Shown: positions 1 through 11,406 of the stretch, in pieces | Layout of the letters: each line of letters begins with the position of its first letter | Position numbering within the stretch: position 1 is the first letter of the stretch | Source of the DNA: Hedera helix | Taxonomy: Eukaryota > Streptophyta > Magnoliopsida > Apiales > Araliaceae | Direction: 5' to 3' | DNA length: 64,000 nt | Assembly (NCBI GenBank): GCA_947179155.2 | Contig: OX359267.1 | Location: 42,308,292-42,372,291, forward strand | Notes under the pieces: model-generated | The model's database searches: none | What the model was told of the DNA's origin: nothing | Seen by the model: only the letters and a program-made list of their open reading frames with translations | Translations under genes and position numbers: made by a program

Positions 1-1
1 T

Positions 2-3000
2 CCAGTCAATAATAACGGTAGAAACGCTGGTAATTTGAGGATGGTCACTGTCAAGCAATTTAAAGAATTGGGACCACCTGAATTCCACGGGAAGCCTGAC
101 CCACTCAAAGCGGAGGCATGGCTGAAACAGATGACAAAAATACTTGATGTCTTACAATGCGCTGATGATCAGAAGGTGCCATTTGCCACTTTTATGTTAC
201 GAGGTGAGGCGGACCATTGGTGGGAAGCGGTAAAACGTATCCAACCTTCAGCACTCGAAATGTCTTGGACAGAATTCGAAGAACTGTTTAACGAGAAGTA
301 TTTCCCAGAAAGCATCCGCCATATGAAAGAGGTGGAATTCATTAAGCTGGAGCAGGGAAACATGACAGTCTCCCAATATGAAGCCAAGTTTGCCGAGTTA
401 TCTCGCTTTGCCACCCATCTTGTGGATGACGAAGCACGAATGAGTCGGATGTTCCTAAGAGGTTTGAGATTCAAAATTCGTCAACAACTTAGCTCTCATA
501 AATTTAGTTTGTATTCAGATGTTGTGGATAGGGCTCAAAGGGTGGAGCAAACAGATGAAACATTGCAGCCAAGAGTTAATGAGCAACATAGAGAAAGGAA
601 TGACAACAACCACAGGAACGAGAACCATCGAGTAGGTAACCAACACTTCGGTGGTAATTCCACATCAAATAACAGAAGAGGAGAATCCAGTGGGAACAAT
701 TTCAAAAGAAAGAGATTCCATAATAATTATGGAAGGGCACCAGCACCAGTACCAACACCAGCACCGACCCCAGTTTCAAGGGGAGAAGATCGACCACCAG
801 TGAGATGCTATAGGTGTGGTCAGGAAGGTCACATCAGCCCAAACTGTACTCTGCAGTCTAAAAAGTGCTACAGTTGTGGGAAAGAGGGTCATCTTGCGCG
901 GTTTTGTCCTGCCACAAAATCAAGTCCAGCTGCAATGATGATACCAAAAGCTAGCGCGGATAAAGGAAAATCTGTAGTTCAAGGGAGAGCTTTTGTTGTG
1001 ACATCCCAAATGGCGCGAAACTCGAACGAGGTGATAACCGGTAAGCTGTTCATAAATTCTCGTGAACTCTACGCTTTGTTAGATACTGGCTCTACCCATT
1101 CTTTTATCTCACCTGCATGTGCTCAGCGTTTAAACTTAACTCCTGAAAACTTGGACTTTGACTTATCAGTTGAAACCCCATTAGGAGAAATGACCATTAC
1201 ATCTACTGTCTATAAATCTTGCCTAGTTCAAATCAACAACCTCACATTATCTGTTGACCTTATTTCTTTGGAGATGCGTGAATTTGATGTGATTTTAGGA
1301 ATTGATTGGTTGACTACCCATCATGCTAAAATTGATTGTTTTCATAAGATTATTAGTTTTCATATTCCTAATCAACCTGTCATGCAAATTCAAGCAACTA
1401 AACCATTGAAATCTATAACTGTTATTTCTAGCCATAAAGCCATTCGTTTATTGAAAAACGGATGTCAAGCCTTTTTAGCTCATGTCACTGATTTGAACAA
1501 AAATACGTCAAACTTGAATGATATTCCCATTGTTAATGAGTTTCCTGACGTTTTTCCTGAAGAACTTCCTGGCTTACCCCCAAACCGTGAAATTGATTTT
1601 TATATTGATCTTGAACCCGGTACCAAGCCCATTTCCAAAGCTCCCTACCGAATGGCTCCCATTGAACTTCAAGAGTTAAAAGTCCAACTACAGGAATTGT
1701 TGGATACCGGTTTCATTCGTCCGAGTGCATCACCTTGGGGTGCTCCTGTTCTATTTGTGAAGAAGAAAGACGGGAGTATGAGATTGTGCATTGACTACCG
1801 AGAATTGAACCATGTCACCATCAAGAACAGGTACCCGTTACCTCGGATTGATGACATGTTTGATCAATTGCAAGGCGCTCAACATTTCTCAAAGATTGAT
1901 CTCCGTTCTGGATATCATCAGTTAAAGGTTAAAGCTGAGGACATTCCAAAGACTGCTTTCAGAACTCGTTATGGGCATTATGAGTTCTTAGTCATGCCTT
2001 TTGGACTAACTAATGCTCCTGCAGCTTTCATGGACATGATGAACCGGATATTCAAGGAACATTTGGATCATTTTGTGGTTGTCTTTATTGATGACATCCT
2101 CATATACTCCAAGAGTCGCGAGGATCATGAACAACACCTGAGATTGATACTACAAAAGCTCCGTGAAAACAAATTATATGCCAAGTTGAAGAAATGTGAG
2201 TTCTGGCTTGAGGAGGTCGCGTTTCTTGGGCATGTGATTTCTAGTCAAGGAATATCAGTCGATCCTGCGAAGATTGAAACGGTACTAAATTGGGAACAAC
2301 CCAAAACAGTAACCGAAGTCCGAAGTTTTCTAGGTCTAGCTGGTTATTATCGGAGATTCGTAGAAGGATTTTCTCGAATCGCCACTCCATTAACGCAGCT
2401 TACTCGGAAAAGCACAAAATTCATATGGAGCGAGGAATGCGAGAAAAGTTTCCAAGAACTCAAGAAGAGACTGGTTTCAGCTCCTGTTCTGACCATACCA
2501 TCAGGATCAGGAGAATTTGTTATCTACAGCGATGCTTCTGGCAAAGGTCTAGGCTGTGTCCTTATGCAACATGGAAAGGTTATAGCCTACGCCTCTCGAC
2601 AACTCAAAGATTATGAGAAAAATTATCCTACTCATGATCTAGAGTTGGCAGCAGTCGTTTTCGCGTTGAAGATCTGGAGACACTACTTGTACGGAGAAAA
2701 AGTGGATATCTATACGGATCATAAAAGTCTCAAGTATTTCTTCACCCAGAAGGAACTCAACATGCGACAACGACGTTGGCTTGAGCTGTTAAAGGATTAT
2801 GACCACACAATCCAGTATCACCCGGGAAAGGCGAACGTTGTAGCTGACGCTTTGAGCAGAAAATCTTATGCAAGTACAAGTGCACTGCTGACAACACAAA
2901 AGTGTATTTTGTACGACTTGCAAAAGATGGAGATAGAGCTAAAGACACCAGGGACCCGCTCGAAGATTGCTCACGTGCGAGTAGAACCAACTTTAATCGA

Positions 3001-4471
3001 TAAAATTAAAGCTGCTCAAGCTACCGATCCGGAACTGATAAACATGATAAAGAAAGTACAAGAAGGTGCCATTCCCGAAGCAAGAATCGACGAGAAAGGA
3101 ATACTTCGAGTCAACTCTCGACTCTGTGTTCCTAACGATCCTGAATTAAAGCATAAAATCATGATGGAGGCACACAACACGCCGTTCGCAATCCACCCAG
3201 GAGGTACCAAGATGTATCGAGATCTTCGACATACATTTTGGTGGAACAATATGAAAAGAGAGATTGCGGAGTTTATCTCAAGGTGCCTAACTTGTCAACG
3301 TGTCAAGGCAGAACATCAAGTTCCTAAAGGTCCATTACAATCACTTGAAGTTCCCGAATGGAAGTGGGAACACATCAATATGGACTTCGTGACGGGTCTT
3401 CCAAAAGTTTCTCAAGGCTTAGATGCAATTTGGGTGATCGTAGATAGATTGACCAAATCTGTTCATTTCTTGCCTATACGAGAAAACTTTTCACTTGAAC
3501 GTCTTGCCGGTATGTACATAAATGAGATCGTGAGATTGCATGGCATGCCAGTTTCCATAGTTTCTGATCGAGATCCTAGATTCACTTCACGCTTTTGGAT
3601 CAGTCTACAAAAAGCTATGGGCACTGAACTACGTTTTAGTTCTGCATACCATCCTCAAACGGACGGACAATCGGAAAGGACGATCCAGACCCTCGAAGAT
3701 CTTTTGAGACTTTGTGTATTAGACTTCAAAGGAAGTTGGGATAAGTACTTGCCGTTGGTGGAATTTTCTTACAACAACAGTTACCAAGCAAGCATAGGCA
3801 TGGCTCCATTCGAGGCATTGTATGGAAGGAAGTGTCGCTCTCCAATATGTTGGAATGAGGTAGGAGAAGCAAAATTGTTGGGACCCGAGTTGGTACGCTT
3901 GACGACCGAAAAGATCCAAATGATCCGACAACGAATACAGACCGCACAAGAACGACAAAAGAGTTATGCTGATCTTCATCGGAGAGACGAAAGTTTCAAC
4001 GTCGGAGATCATGTATTCTTACGTGTTTCTCCATGGAAAGGGGTTACGAGATTCGGAAAGAGAGGAAAGCTTAACCCTCGATTTATTGGCCCATTTGAAA
4101 TCCTAGATCGAATAGGAACCGTAGCCTACAGACTAGCCCTACCACCAAGTATGTCTCGCATCCATAACGTTTTTCACATATCTATGTTACGTAAATATGT
4201 GAAGGACCCAAACCACGTCATTGAGTTAGAAGCAGACGTTATAGCAGAGGATTTAACATACGAGGAGGTACCTGTTAAGATCCTGGATAAGAAGGAGCAG
4301 ATCCTACGCTCAAAGGTTATACCTCAAGTTAAGGTTTTATGGAGGAACCAAGATACTGAGGAAATGACCTGGGAGCTAGAATCTGAGATGAAATCTAAGT
4401 ATCCTTACCTTTTCGATATGTCAGGTACGTCAATTTCGGGGACGAAATTTCATAAGGAGGGGAGGTTGTAA
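2..4471 (+). CDS. gag-pol polyprotein of Tekay-type chromovirus (5' partial)
   Basis: Single open frame that is still open at the left edge, so the true start lies outside; the first in-frame ATG is at 41. Counting residues from position 35: Gag core at 1-200; two CCHC zinc knuckles (CYRCGQEGH near 257, CYSCGKEGH near 277); aspartic protease LLDTGS near 350; RT with RLCIDYREL near 585 and catalytic FIDDILIYS near 685; RNase H with IYSDAS near 829 and YTDHKS near 893; integrase HHCC zinc finger about 1046-1087; DDE core with D in INMDFVTGLP, D in SDRDPRF and E in QSERTIQTLED; and a chromodomain-like tail from about 1400. It encodes virus-like particle, reverse transcription and integration functions. 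No stop or frameshift is visible in about 1,490 codons, so it may be functional. Confidence 0.95.
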   Translation, partial: PVNNNGRNAGNLRMVTVKQFKELGPPEFHGKPDPLKAEAWLKQMTKILDVLQCADDQKVPFATFMLRGEADHWWEAVKRIQPSALEMSWTEFEELFNEKYFPESIRHMKEVEFIKLEQGNMTVSQYEAKFAELSRFATHLVDDEARMSRMFLRGLRFKIRQQLSSHKFSLYSDVVDRAQRVEQTDETLQPRVNEQHRERNDNNHRNENHRVGNQHFGGNSTSNNRRGESSGNNFKRKRFHNNYGRAPAPVPTPAPTPVSRGEDRPPVRCYRCGQEGHISPNCTLQSKKCYSCGKEGHLARFCPATKSSPAAMMIPKASADKGKSVVQGRAFVVTSQMARNSNEVITGKLFINSRELYALLDTGSTHSFISPACAQRLNLTPENLDFDLSVETPLGEMTITSTVYKSCLVQINNLTLSVDLISLEMREFDVILGIDWLTTHHAKIDCFHKIISFHIPNQPVMQIQATKPLKSITVISSHKAIRLLKNGCQAFLAHVTDLNKNTSNLNDIPIVNEFPDVFPEELPGLPPNREIDFYIDLEPGTKPISKAPYRMAPIELQELKVQLQELLDTGFIRPSASPWGAPVLFVKKKDGSMRLCIDYRELNHVTIKNRYPLPRIDDMFDQLQGAQHFSKIDLRSGYHQLKVKAEDIPKTAFRTRYGHYEFLVMPFGLTNAPAAFMDMMNRIFKEHLDHFVVVFIDDILIYSKSREDHEQHLRLILQKLRENKLYAKLKKCEFWLEEVAFLGHVISSQGISVDPAKIETVLNWEQPKTVTEVRSFLGLAGYYRRFVEGFSRIATPLTQLTRKSTKFIWSEECEKSFQELKKRLVSAPVLTIPSGSGEFVIYSDASGKGLGCVLMQHGKVIAYASRQLKDYEKNYPTHDLELAAVVFALKIWRHYLYGEKVDIYTDHKSLKYFFTQKELNMRQRRWLELLKDYDHTIQYHPGKANVVADALSRKSYASTSALLTTQKCILYDLQKMEIELKTPGTRSKIAHVRVEPTLIDKIKAAQATDPELINMIKKVQEGAIPEARIDEKGILRVNSRLCVPNDPELKHKIMMEAHNTPFAIHPGGTKMYRDLRHTFWWNNMKREIAEFISRCLTCQRVKAEHQVPKGPLQSLEVPEWKWEHINMDFVTGLPKVSQGLDAIWVIVDRLTKSVHFLPIRENFSLERLAGMYINEIVRLHGMPVSIVSDRDPRFTSRFWISLQKAMGTELRFSSAYHPQTDGQSERTIQTLEDLLRLCVLDFKGSWDKYLPLVEFSYNNSYQASIGMAPFEALYGRKCRSPICWNEVGEAKLLGPELVRLTTEKIQMIRQRIQTAQERQKSYADLHRRDESFNVGDHVFLRVSPWKGVTRFGKRGKLNPRFIGPFEILDRIGTVAYRLALPPSMSRIHNVFHISMLRKYVKDPNHVIELEADVIAEDLTYEEVPVKILDKKEQILRSKVIPQVKVLWRNQDTEEMTWELESEMKSKYPYLFDMSGTSISGTKFHKEGRL
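4454..4466 (+). other. Polypurine tract (second-strand primer)
   Basis: AAGGAGGGGAGG lies directly before the LTR start TGTAAGACC. Its position and composition are those of a Ty3/gypsy plus-strand primer. The pol stop codon (4469-4471) falls just inside the LTR, so the PPT is coding. Confidence 0.85.
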
Positions 4472-5249
4472 GACCCCGAATTTTATGAAATACAAAATTT
4501 AATTTTTCTTCATATAGATATTTTTTAAACAGTAAGTGGTTAAATCGATAAAGTTAAAAGTTAAGGATGTTATGTGCAAATTTTATTTTGTCGGACAATA
4601 TTCGTTTGGTCGGGGAATATTCGTTTGGTCCGACGGCGCCGAAATAACAAATTATTGGTGGACCCCACAACGGAATATTTGTCGGATATAGAAAACGACA
4701 GAAATAACCTTTTTAAATAAAAATAGTCAACGGAACTGTTAAAATACCGGTGATAAAAGAATAGTAGCATACGATAGTTATTGGTATTTTCTGTAGCACT
4801 CGGTACTCTACAGTAACACACGGTATTGCATAGTGTCTCATATTTTTGGTCTGATAATTGACACCGTAACTGTTACGCATCATTTCATCGATAATTGTCA
4901 CTGCATAATATTTTATATTATCAATTCAATAATTGTTGTTACACAGTATTTTGCATTATTGATTTAATAATTGTCATTATTTTATATCATTGAGTCAATA
5001 ATTGTTGTTGCACTGTTTTTAAAATTATTGAACCTAATAATTGTCACAGTAACATATGCACAGTAATTCACATTATTGAATCAATAATTGTCATTACACA
5101 GTAACGTATGCTTTATTTTACATTATTGTTATCTCTATTATGATGTTATTTAAACAGTTGTATTTCATTAATTTATTGACTTGATATCTAAGAGCTAACT
5201 ATACTGTATTTATAACAATTAGTCATAATAATTGAATTGATAAAGTTAT

Positions 5250-5460
5250 TTGTTTATAATATAAAGTTAGGTGATTATTAGGTGATATGAAATGAATGGT
5301 GTAGATTAAAGTGTGAATTATTGTTGAATAATTAAATTGATTTGTTTATAATATAAAGTTAGGTGATTATTAGGTGATATGAAATGAATGGTGTAGATTA
5401 AAGATAATATAATATTTGAAATGGATGGTGTAGATTAAAAGATGATATTTAAATGAATGG
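5250..5460 (+). repeat. AT-rich direct repeats in chromovirus LTR U3
   Basis: A block containing AAAGTTAGGTGATTATTAGG followed by GAATGGTGTAGATTAAAG is present twice head to tail (units start near 5250 and 5342), with shorter GATGGTGTAGATTAAA remnants after it. It lies just upstream of the TATA box, so it probably belongs to the LTR promoter region. Unit number differs in the copies at 24480-24790. Confidence 0.8.
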
Positions 5461-5488
5461 TTTAGATTAAATGAATGATAAGATTTTT

Positions 5489-5500
5489 GGCTATAAATAG
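5489..5500 (+). promoter_or_regulatory. TATA box of chromovirus LTR
   Basis: GGCTATAAATAG is conserved in all three LTR copies of this family (minus-strand equivalents at 24456-24465 and 30997-31006). It is followed by a CT-rich stretch (TTCTTTCTTTCTCTCTC), as in many plant retrotransposon promoters. The start of transcription itself is inferred. Confidence 0.7.
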
Positions 5501-5823
5501 AAGCCTTAACTTAAGGATTTTTCATAAACTTCCTTACTTGTTCTTTCTTTCTCTCTCTAAATACTTCTTGTGAAAGTTCTCTCTAAGTGTGCTTAAGTCA
5601 TCTTGAGTATTTGTGAAGATCTATAAGTATACGTGTACTGTTCAAGTTAATCAACCTCATTTAAATCAATATCCAGTCACGTGTTACGGTAAGGGATACC
5701 ATCTTTTTCATCTTCCATTATTCAAACGTACTATGGTAAGGGATTATCATTATTTGATTCTCGATAATAATATTGTTTCTTCCTTACTCATAAGACGTGC
5801 CTTTTATTTTCATGTATTAAATT

Positions 5824-6020
5824 GTGGAAATAACCTTACGGAGCGGATTGCCGCCTGTTGGTGAATAACCTTTCGTATTCATTCATTATTAATCTCTGAG
5901 AATAACCTTACGGAGCGGATTGCCGCCTGTTTGGTGAATAACTCTTTGTACTCAAATTCTATTAAATTGTGGGAATAACCTTACGGAGCGGATTGCCGCC
6001 TGTTGGTGAATAACCCTTTG
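5824..6020 (+). repeat. Tandem repeat in chromovirus LTR, 3 units
   Basis: Three units of about 72 bp share the core AATAACCTTACGGAGCGG, then ATTGCCGCCTG and GGTGAATAAC. Units start near 5826, 5898 and 5972. The core is GC-rich in otherwise AT-rich DNA and is downstream of the TATA box, so it is probably in the transcribed R/U5 part. Five units are present in each LTR of the 22599-32134 element. Confidence 0.88.
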
Positions 6021-7199
6021 TATTAATTTCCTTCACCTTTTGTTAATCAAACCTGCTACGGTAAGGGATATTATTTTCTTTCATACTCCTAAATCGAAAT
6101 TTATTATGGAACTATTGCTTCTATAATTCCTGAAAATATTATATGTTCCATAATAGTTGAACTTCATTATTTCAACTGAACCTTCCTATTTACGTGAACC
6201 TTTCTATTGAATTGTAACCGTTATTCTGAACTGTGGATCTTGAATTTCATTCCACATCATGTTGACAATTTGGACATTATTTGAATCTGTACAAAGTAAA
6301 CTTCCGATACTTATTGTTATCCTATTTCTTCTGTTCATCATTTATATCATTCTAATCATCCAAAAATCAAGCTGTTGTGAATATCTGTGGCCGGGGGCAC
6401 AGATGTGATATATTTGTTGAACAGATGATAGGTTAAAGGCGATATAATAGGTTAAAGGCGATACATCTGTTCGGTGTCTTTTATGGCACGTGGTGAATGT
6501 TCTCTTTGGCCCGTAGTACAAAGATGAACTGTTGTTTGGTATGATTATGACCAAAGGCTGAATCTGGTATAATCATGACTGTTGGTGCTATATTGAATAT
6601 CTTTGGCCCGTAGTACAAAGATGAACTGTTGATGTGCATGATTATGATCAGGAACTGTGAATTTGTATTATCTTGACTAATGATATTTCAGATGATAAAA
6701 GTTGATGATGTTTTTCCTAAAAAGAGAACCGAGTGGACATTATAGTCTGCATTATTCTTCTAATAGATTACTCATTCCGCTGCTATTATTGATCTGAACG
6801 TTGTTTAAGAATTTAACTGCAGTTTTTGATATAAACCTTGTAGTCTATTGTATTCTATCAAGAACTCAACTGTTGAAGACTAATGATAATTTATTCGTCA
6901 TTATCTTAGTCATGATATTCTTTACTGGGCTATTTGAGCTCACCCTTTCTTTTGTTCCATTGTTTTTCAACAGGAGATGAAAACATAACAGGGTCTAGCC
7001 GGGGAATGGAGTGAGGGTCCGAGGAATAGTTATCATAGTCTTCACGTTTTGTAAAATAGTGTGGCAATAATAGTGAAGACTTAGTTGTGTATTATTATAC
7101 ACTGTATTGTTGTACGTTGTGCTTTGTTGTAATAAGTTTGTTGTAGTATTTTGACGACTCAAGTTTGGGCTGTGTGGGCCCAGATTTGGGGGCGTCACA

Positions 7200-7715
7200 A
7201 GGAGAGTAGGGGCAATGTTGGGATGTAATTATTTAAGATTAGCTAAAGTGAAGCCCAATTTATTTTATTTAGTATGACCCAGATTTGGTGTTGGTCAATG
7301 GGCCATGACTGGCGGCTTGTTTAAAAAGTAGCAAAGTTCATATTAAAATAAGATTGCATTATCTTATTTAGGGGAGATTTAATTGGAAAGGACTCGATCA
7401 ATAATTAATTGCAGTTATAAGATGATTTTAAAAAGGACTCTCACCTCTAATTGGCCCTGGATGCACTATACTAAGGTGATGAACAACTATAAATACAGTC
7501 ATAACCATATGATCACGGTACATCTAAATCAGACATTATTTTATATAAAAAAATTTATTATTTTTCAGCGATTTAATTTCCTCCATTGTTTACGTTTTTG
7601 ACCTGTATTGACTCTCACACTAGAGCTATCTCTCGACGGGTCTGAAGATACGTGTGACTTTTGTTTATTCACTGTGTAGGTTGCTTATTTTTTGGTGATT
7701 TGGACGAGCGGTACA
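7200..7715 (+). repeat. 3' end of a Tat-like Ty3/gypsy element: PPT plus LTR
   Basis: The purine-rich GGAGAGTAGGGGCAA (7201-7215) is followed by an LTR-like stretch from TGTTGGGATG (7216) to GGTACA (7715), about 500 bp, with a TATA box CTATAAATACAG near 7488. The second half aligns by eye with the reverse complement of 37885-38140 (shared ATAAATACAGTCATAA, GATCACGGTACATCTAA and CTCACACTAGAGCTATC). The left chromovirus has inserted just upstream and removed the internal part from view. Boundaries are approximate. Confidence 0.6.
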
Positions 7716-8849
7716 AAATTTGGCATTATATATATATTCAACATAAGAATAAAATGAGGCTCACTTTTATGTGAGAGAGAAATTTATAAAAATATTAATA
7801 AAAATAGCTTTTTTCTTAAAATAAGCATATGGTCAACTTTTGTTTTATTATTAATTAAACTATTTAAAGGCTGCATCCAGTTATGTTATTATGAAATTAA
7901 TTCCCATTTATAATCATGTGGCAGAAGATCTTGGTTTGAAGAGTTGAAGTTTTTCAAGTCTCTTCCCTCCAATTCCCACTTTCCATTTATTTACTTAATT
8001 ATAGAACCACAACAACTATATATATATAATTAAAAACATAAATTTGAGTTGATTTTACAACATTTTGGTTCATCTTTCCTATTCTCATAAGTACTATTCA
8101 AATTTAATTTGTATCAATTAAATACTATCCAAATTTTAAAATACACATTTTTCTAATAAAAATATTTTTTTTTCTTTTCTATTCAAATTAGTATAAATAC
8201 TATACAAATTTCTAACAATCAATTTTTTTTTTATCACAATTTTATGTAACAAATTTTATATAGGAGGATAATTATATTATTACAAATTTATTAAGATTTT
8301 AAAATATCAAAAAAAATCTCTCAATATATGACGTAATAAATTATATATATAATTAAAAGTATAAATTTGGTTTCCCGAATTTTTTGTTCAACTTCGATTT
8401 TTTCGATCCAAATTAGTATAAGTACTATCTAAATATGTAAAAATACAAATTTTAATTTCCACTTTTTTCTTTCCCATATAAATTAGTTAAAGTAGTACTA
8501 TTTGAATTTATAACAATTAAATATTACCCAAATTTGTATTTATAATAACCACAAATTCTATTAGACATTATAATTATAATTACTAAATAATTAGCAATAA
8601 ATTTAAAAAAATTGGTACTAATTAATTGTGCATTAGATAATTGAATGAATATACTTGTGTATGTATATATTTATGTAAAGTAATAAAGTAAGGTGTTATA
8701 ATTAATTAAAGTAAGTCTAATTGGACTATATTTCAAATCTAAATGAGGTATTAAATTAGGTCAAATTAATTAACCTAGTAGTTCATGTAATTTAATTAAA
8801 CATTGATTTAATTAAATGTAGCATATATTATGTAATGTTAGCCCAATGA
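7716..8849. other. AT-rich intergenic DNA, nothing recognised
   Basis: Very AT-rich, with simple TATATA and poly-A/T stretches and repeated phrases such as CAAATTAGTATAA. No ORF with recognisable motifs, no RNA gene and no clear transposon ends were seen. Confidence 0.6.
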
Positions 8850-9217
8850 AACAATTAAATTGAGCCCAACCAAATTAAATGAATGAGCCCAATATATTTA
8901 ATTCCTAAGTCCAATGTGGAGCCCAATAGGAAGTCAAAATATTGGTTAATGGTTATATATATAAGTATATATATATAAGTAATAAAAATAAATCCAAATT
9001 GGTAGGAAAAAGGCCTTATGGCCAGCACATTGAGGGGCCCCACTTGGGGGTGGCTTGTTTGCAATGTTGCTTCTTTTGTACACAAAATCATAGTTGCTCA
9101 CCAACTCATGTCATTCACCTAGTCATTCAAGTTGTCTATCCATCAAATAGTAATCATAATTAACTCATAATTTGACTATGTTGGTTGATTAAGGAAAGAT
9201 GATGGTGATTAAGGAGA

Positions 9218-9231
9218 CTCTATATATAGAG
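9218..9231 (+). promoter_or_regulatory. TATA box of a probable LTR
   Basis: CTCTATATATAGAG, a perfect 14-bp palindrome, followed about 60 bp later by purine-rich AGAGAGAAAAACGAGAG, as in many plant LTR leaders. Activity is inferred only. Confidence 0.5.
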
Positions 9232-10020
9232 TGCTCTACACCTTAGTTGTGTTTGCTTGGTCAATTGTTAGCAATTTCTAGAGAGAAAAACGAGAGCTTC
9301 CAAGAGAGAATACACTAATAAGTGAGAGTTCCTTAAGTAAATAGCTAGAGGAGAAGCTTGGTGGATGTCAAATAACTTCATAGCTTACTTTGGAAGGAGA
9401 AAAAGAAGAGCACACAAGTCCATAAGGTTCAAAAGTATTTTATCTTCTCCTTATTTTATTTTTATAGTCTATATGTGTTCTATATGGTCAAAAGATATTT
9501 TTAACCGATCAAAACTTATTTTGATGGTCTAGAAGTCTTAAACTATGTTATATATTTATATTCATGGTTTGATATGTTTAAATCATGCTTTGGTATGTGT
9601 GGTATGCATAAAAATAGAAGAAATGTTCATATCGAACTTTACCGGTAAAACCCTAGTTGAACATGTGCTATTTAATGATATAGTTTGAAATGTACAAGTT
9701 AAAAAATGGATTTTTAGGGCTAGAAAGTTATATATATGAGTTTTTAAGAAAACTCAACTTGAATATTTCAAAAATATGAAAAAACAAAGAAGTTATGACT
9801 TTTACTGCAAAGTAGGTCGTTTTAAAATCCTAAAGTGATTGATCTCGAATATTATGTCAAAAACGTTTTCGAAAACGAGATCGAATCATGAAATGTTGAA
9901 AAACAACAAGTTAGAAAGTTAATAAAACTGATTTGGTGTGTTTTGGACATGTAGATTTCATTTTATGCAAGTTTGAACCAAAGAAATCAAAGTTGAAAAA
10001 TTAGGGTTTTGAAATAGACA

Positions 10021-10155
10021 ACTACCACCGCAGTGATGGAATACCCTGTGATGAAAAATGAAGTCACCGCTGCAGCGGTAAATCCCACCGCTGCAGCGGC
10101 GAAACTTTCTGCAAGTCACCGCCGCAGCGGTGGTCCTCACTGCCGCAGCGGTGAA
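10021..10155. repeat. Cluster of CCGC(T/C)GCAGCGG palindromes
   Basis: Within 135 bp the motif CACCGCNGCAGCGGT or a near copy occurs about five times (near 10026, 10065, 10085, 10117 and 10139). The core CCGCTGCAGCGG is exactly self-complementary. Spacing is about 20-40 bp. It is a GC island in AT-rich DNA and rich in CG/CNG methylation sites. A regulatory or structural role in the LTR is possible but unproven. Confidence 0.75.
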
Positions 10156-11019
10156 CCAAACAGTTTGAAAAATTAATTCCGGACCGGGTCGGGTTCGTTT
10201 TAGCCAGGTCGGGTCGGGTCAGAAAATAAAAAATATTTTGTAAATTATTTTATTATGTTTGGATCCAATAAAAGTAATTTAAACATTATGAAAGTTAAAT
10301 TAATAGGTAAAAGAGGATAAATATTATTAAAGAATTAATAATATAAATAAATTAATAAAATGTTATAAAATGAATAAAATATTATTAAAGGATTACTAAT
10401 ATTATAAAGTCAATAAAGTATTATTAAATGATTAATAATATTAGATAATGAATAAAATATTATTTAATGATTAATAATATTAGAAGATTTATAAAATATT
10501 ATTAGATGATTAATAATATTAGAAGATTAATAAAATATTATTAGATGATTAATAACATTATAAGTCTAATAAAATATTATTAGCTTGTTAATAATATTAG
10601 ATAAGAGTTTGAACGATATTAAAGAATTAATATAGATTTTATGTGATTGAAATATTATCAAGTGATAATACTTTCTAAGGGTTAATATACCCATAATTAT
10701 GTAATTATGTGGTTAAGTGTTAGAGATGTAAGAGTTATAAATATTATCATATGAATGTGTATATGATACTAATTTAAGATCAAACTGATTAATTGTTAGG
10801 TCTATTAAGAGAGAATTAAATTGAATTAATTAGCAGTAATCTACACACGAGATAAGTTTCCTTAACCCTAACATGTATTTATTGTTGCAAGTTTCCTTAA
10901 CCATAACTTGTATTTATTGTTGCAAGTTTTCTTTATCCTTACTCAAGTTTTATATTGAGCAATTCAATTATTGTTGAGCAAGTCTCTACACTTGTATTTA
11001 CTTGCTAGAACTTTAAGTG

Positions 11020-11406
11020 CACTACAAGAAAAACAGCTATTAGTGACCGACCTTTAGCGACCAATTTCGGTCGCTAGTATTCAATAGCGACTGACTTCGG
11101 TCACTAAATTGGGTTGCATAAAATCTAGTCGCTAGAGTGCATATTAGCGACCGACAACAGCGACTGGATCATCAGCGATTGATATTTCGCGACCGCATCG
11201 GTCGCTAAAGCCTAATTAACATTGTACTGACGTGGCACCATGTAATGGCGACCAACATTAGCGACCGACGTTTTTTGCGATGATAATTGCGACCGTTTAT
11301 TAGAGACCGCTAGGAGTAATAGCGATCGGGACATGTCAGCGACCGATTGTTTTAGCGACGAAGATTATTATTAGTGACCGTCCTTTAGCGACCGAATTCG
11401 GTCGCA
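11020..11406 (+). repeat. CACTA left terminal and subterminal repeats
   Basis: Starts with the CACTACAAGAAAA terminal repeat and then carries roughly fifteen copies, in both orientations, of AGCGACCGA/TCGGTCGCT-like motifs. In En/Spm such subterminal motifs bind the TNPA protein; here that role is inferred from position. Confidence 0.9.

Larger units (their letters stand above)
1..7199 (+). mobile_element. Ty3/gypsy chromovirus (Tekay-type), 5' end outside window
   Basis: This is an LTR retrotransposon running left to right: gag-pol frame, polypurine tract, then a complete 3' LTR that begins TGTAAGACCCC and ends GGCGTCACA. The 5' LTR, primer-binding site and first part of gag lie left of the window. 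Placement in the Tekay/Del group of chromoviruses rests on gene order (PR-RT-RNaseH-INT), a C-terminal chromodomain-like segment and the long LTR. The same LTR family bounds the minus-strand element at 22599-32134. The bases after the LTR (AGGAG, 7200-7204) would be one target-site duplication; its partner is off the window. Confidence 0.93.
4467..7199 (+). repeat. 3' LTR of the left chromovirus (2733 bp)
   Basis: It begins TGTAAGACCCCGAA and ends GGGGGCGTCACA. The same sequence recurs in reverse orientation at 22599-25574 and 29140-32134, which fixes both ends. It is about 250 bp shorter than those copies, mainly because it carries three instead of five units of a GGAGCGGATTGCCGCC-containing tandem repeat and fewer units of an AT-rich repeat near 5250-5430. 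The short ORFs inside it recur in every LTR copy and are not genes. Confidence 0.95.
8850..11016 (+). repeat. Left part of an LTR-type repeat split by CACTA
   Basis: Apparently the upstream part of a plus-strand LTR whose right end lies at 21537, beyond the CACTA insertion. It holds a TATA box (CTCTATATATAGAG, 9218-9231), a transcribed-looking leader, a cluster of GC-rich palindromes (10021-10155) and an AT-rich stretch with repeated AATAATATTA motifs (10290-10620). The AATAATATTA stretch and the right-end termini resemble the 38944-42413 insertion read in reverse. I could not find the true left end, so the start is a guess. Confidence 0.45.

Noticed and set aside
169..474. Minus-strand 101-codon ORF
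   Set aside because: Shadow of the gag-pol frame on the other strand.
5613..5864. 83-codon ORF in the LTR, repeated at 24092-24343
   Set aside because: Lies within non-coding LTR, overlaps the tandem repeat, is not consistently kept in all three LTR copies and has no known motif.
10021..10155. GC palindromes considered as a CRISPR-like array
   Set aside because: Irregular spacing, very short units and a plant nuclear context; better explained as LTR-internal dyads.
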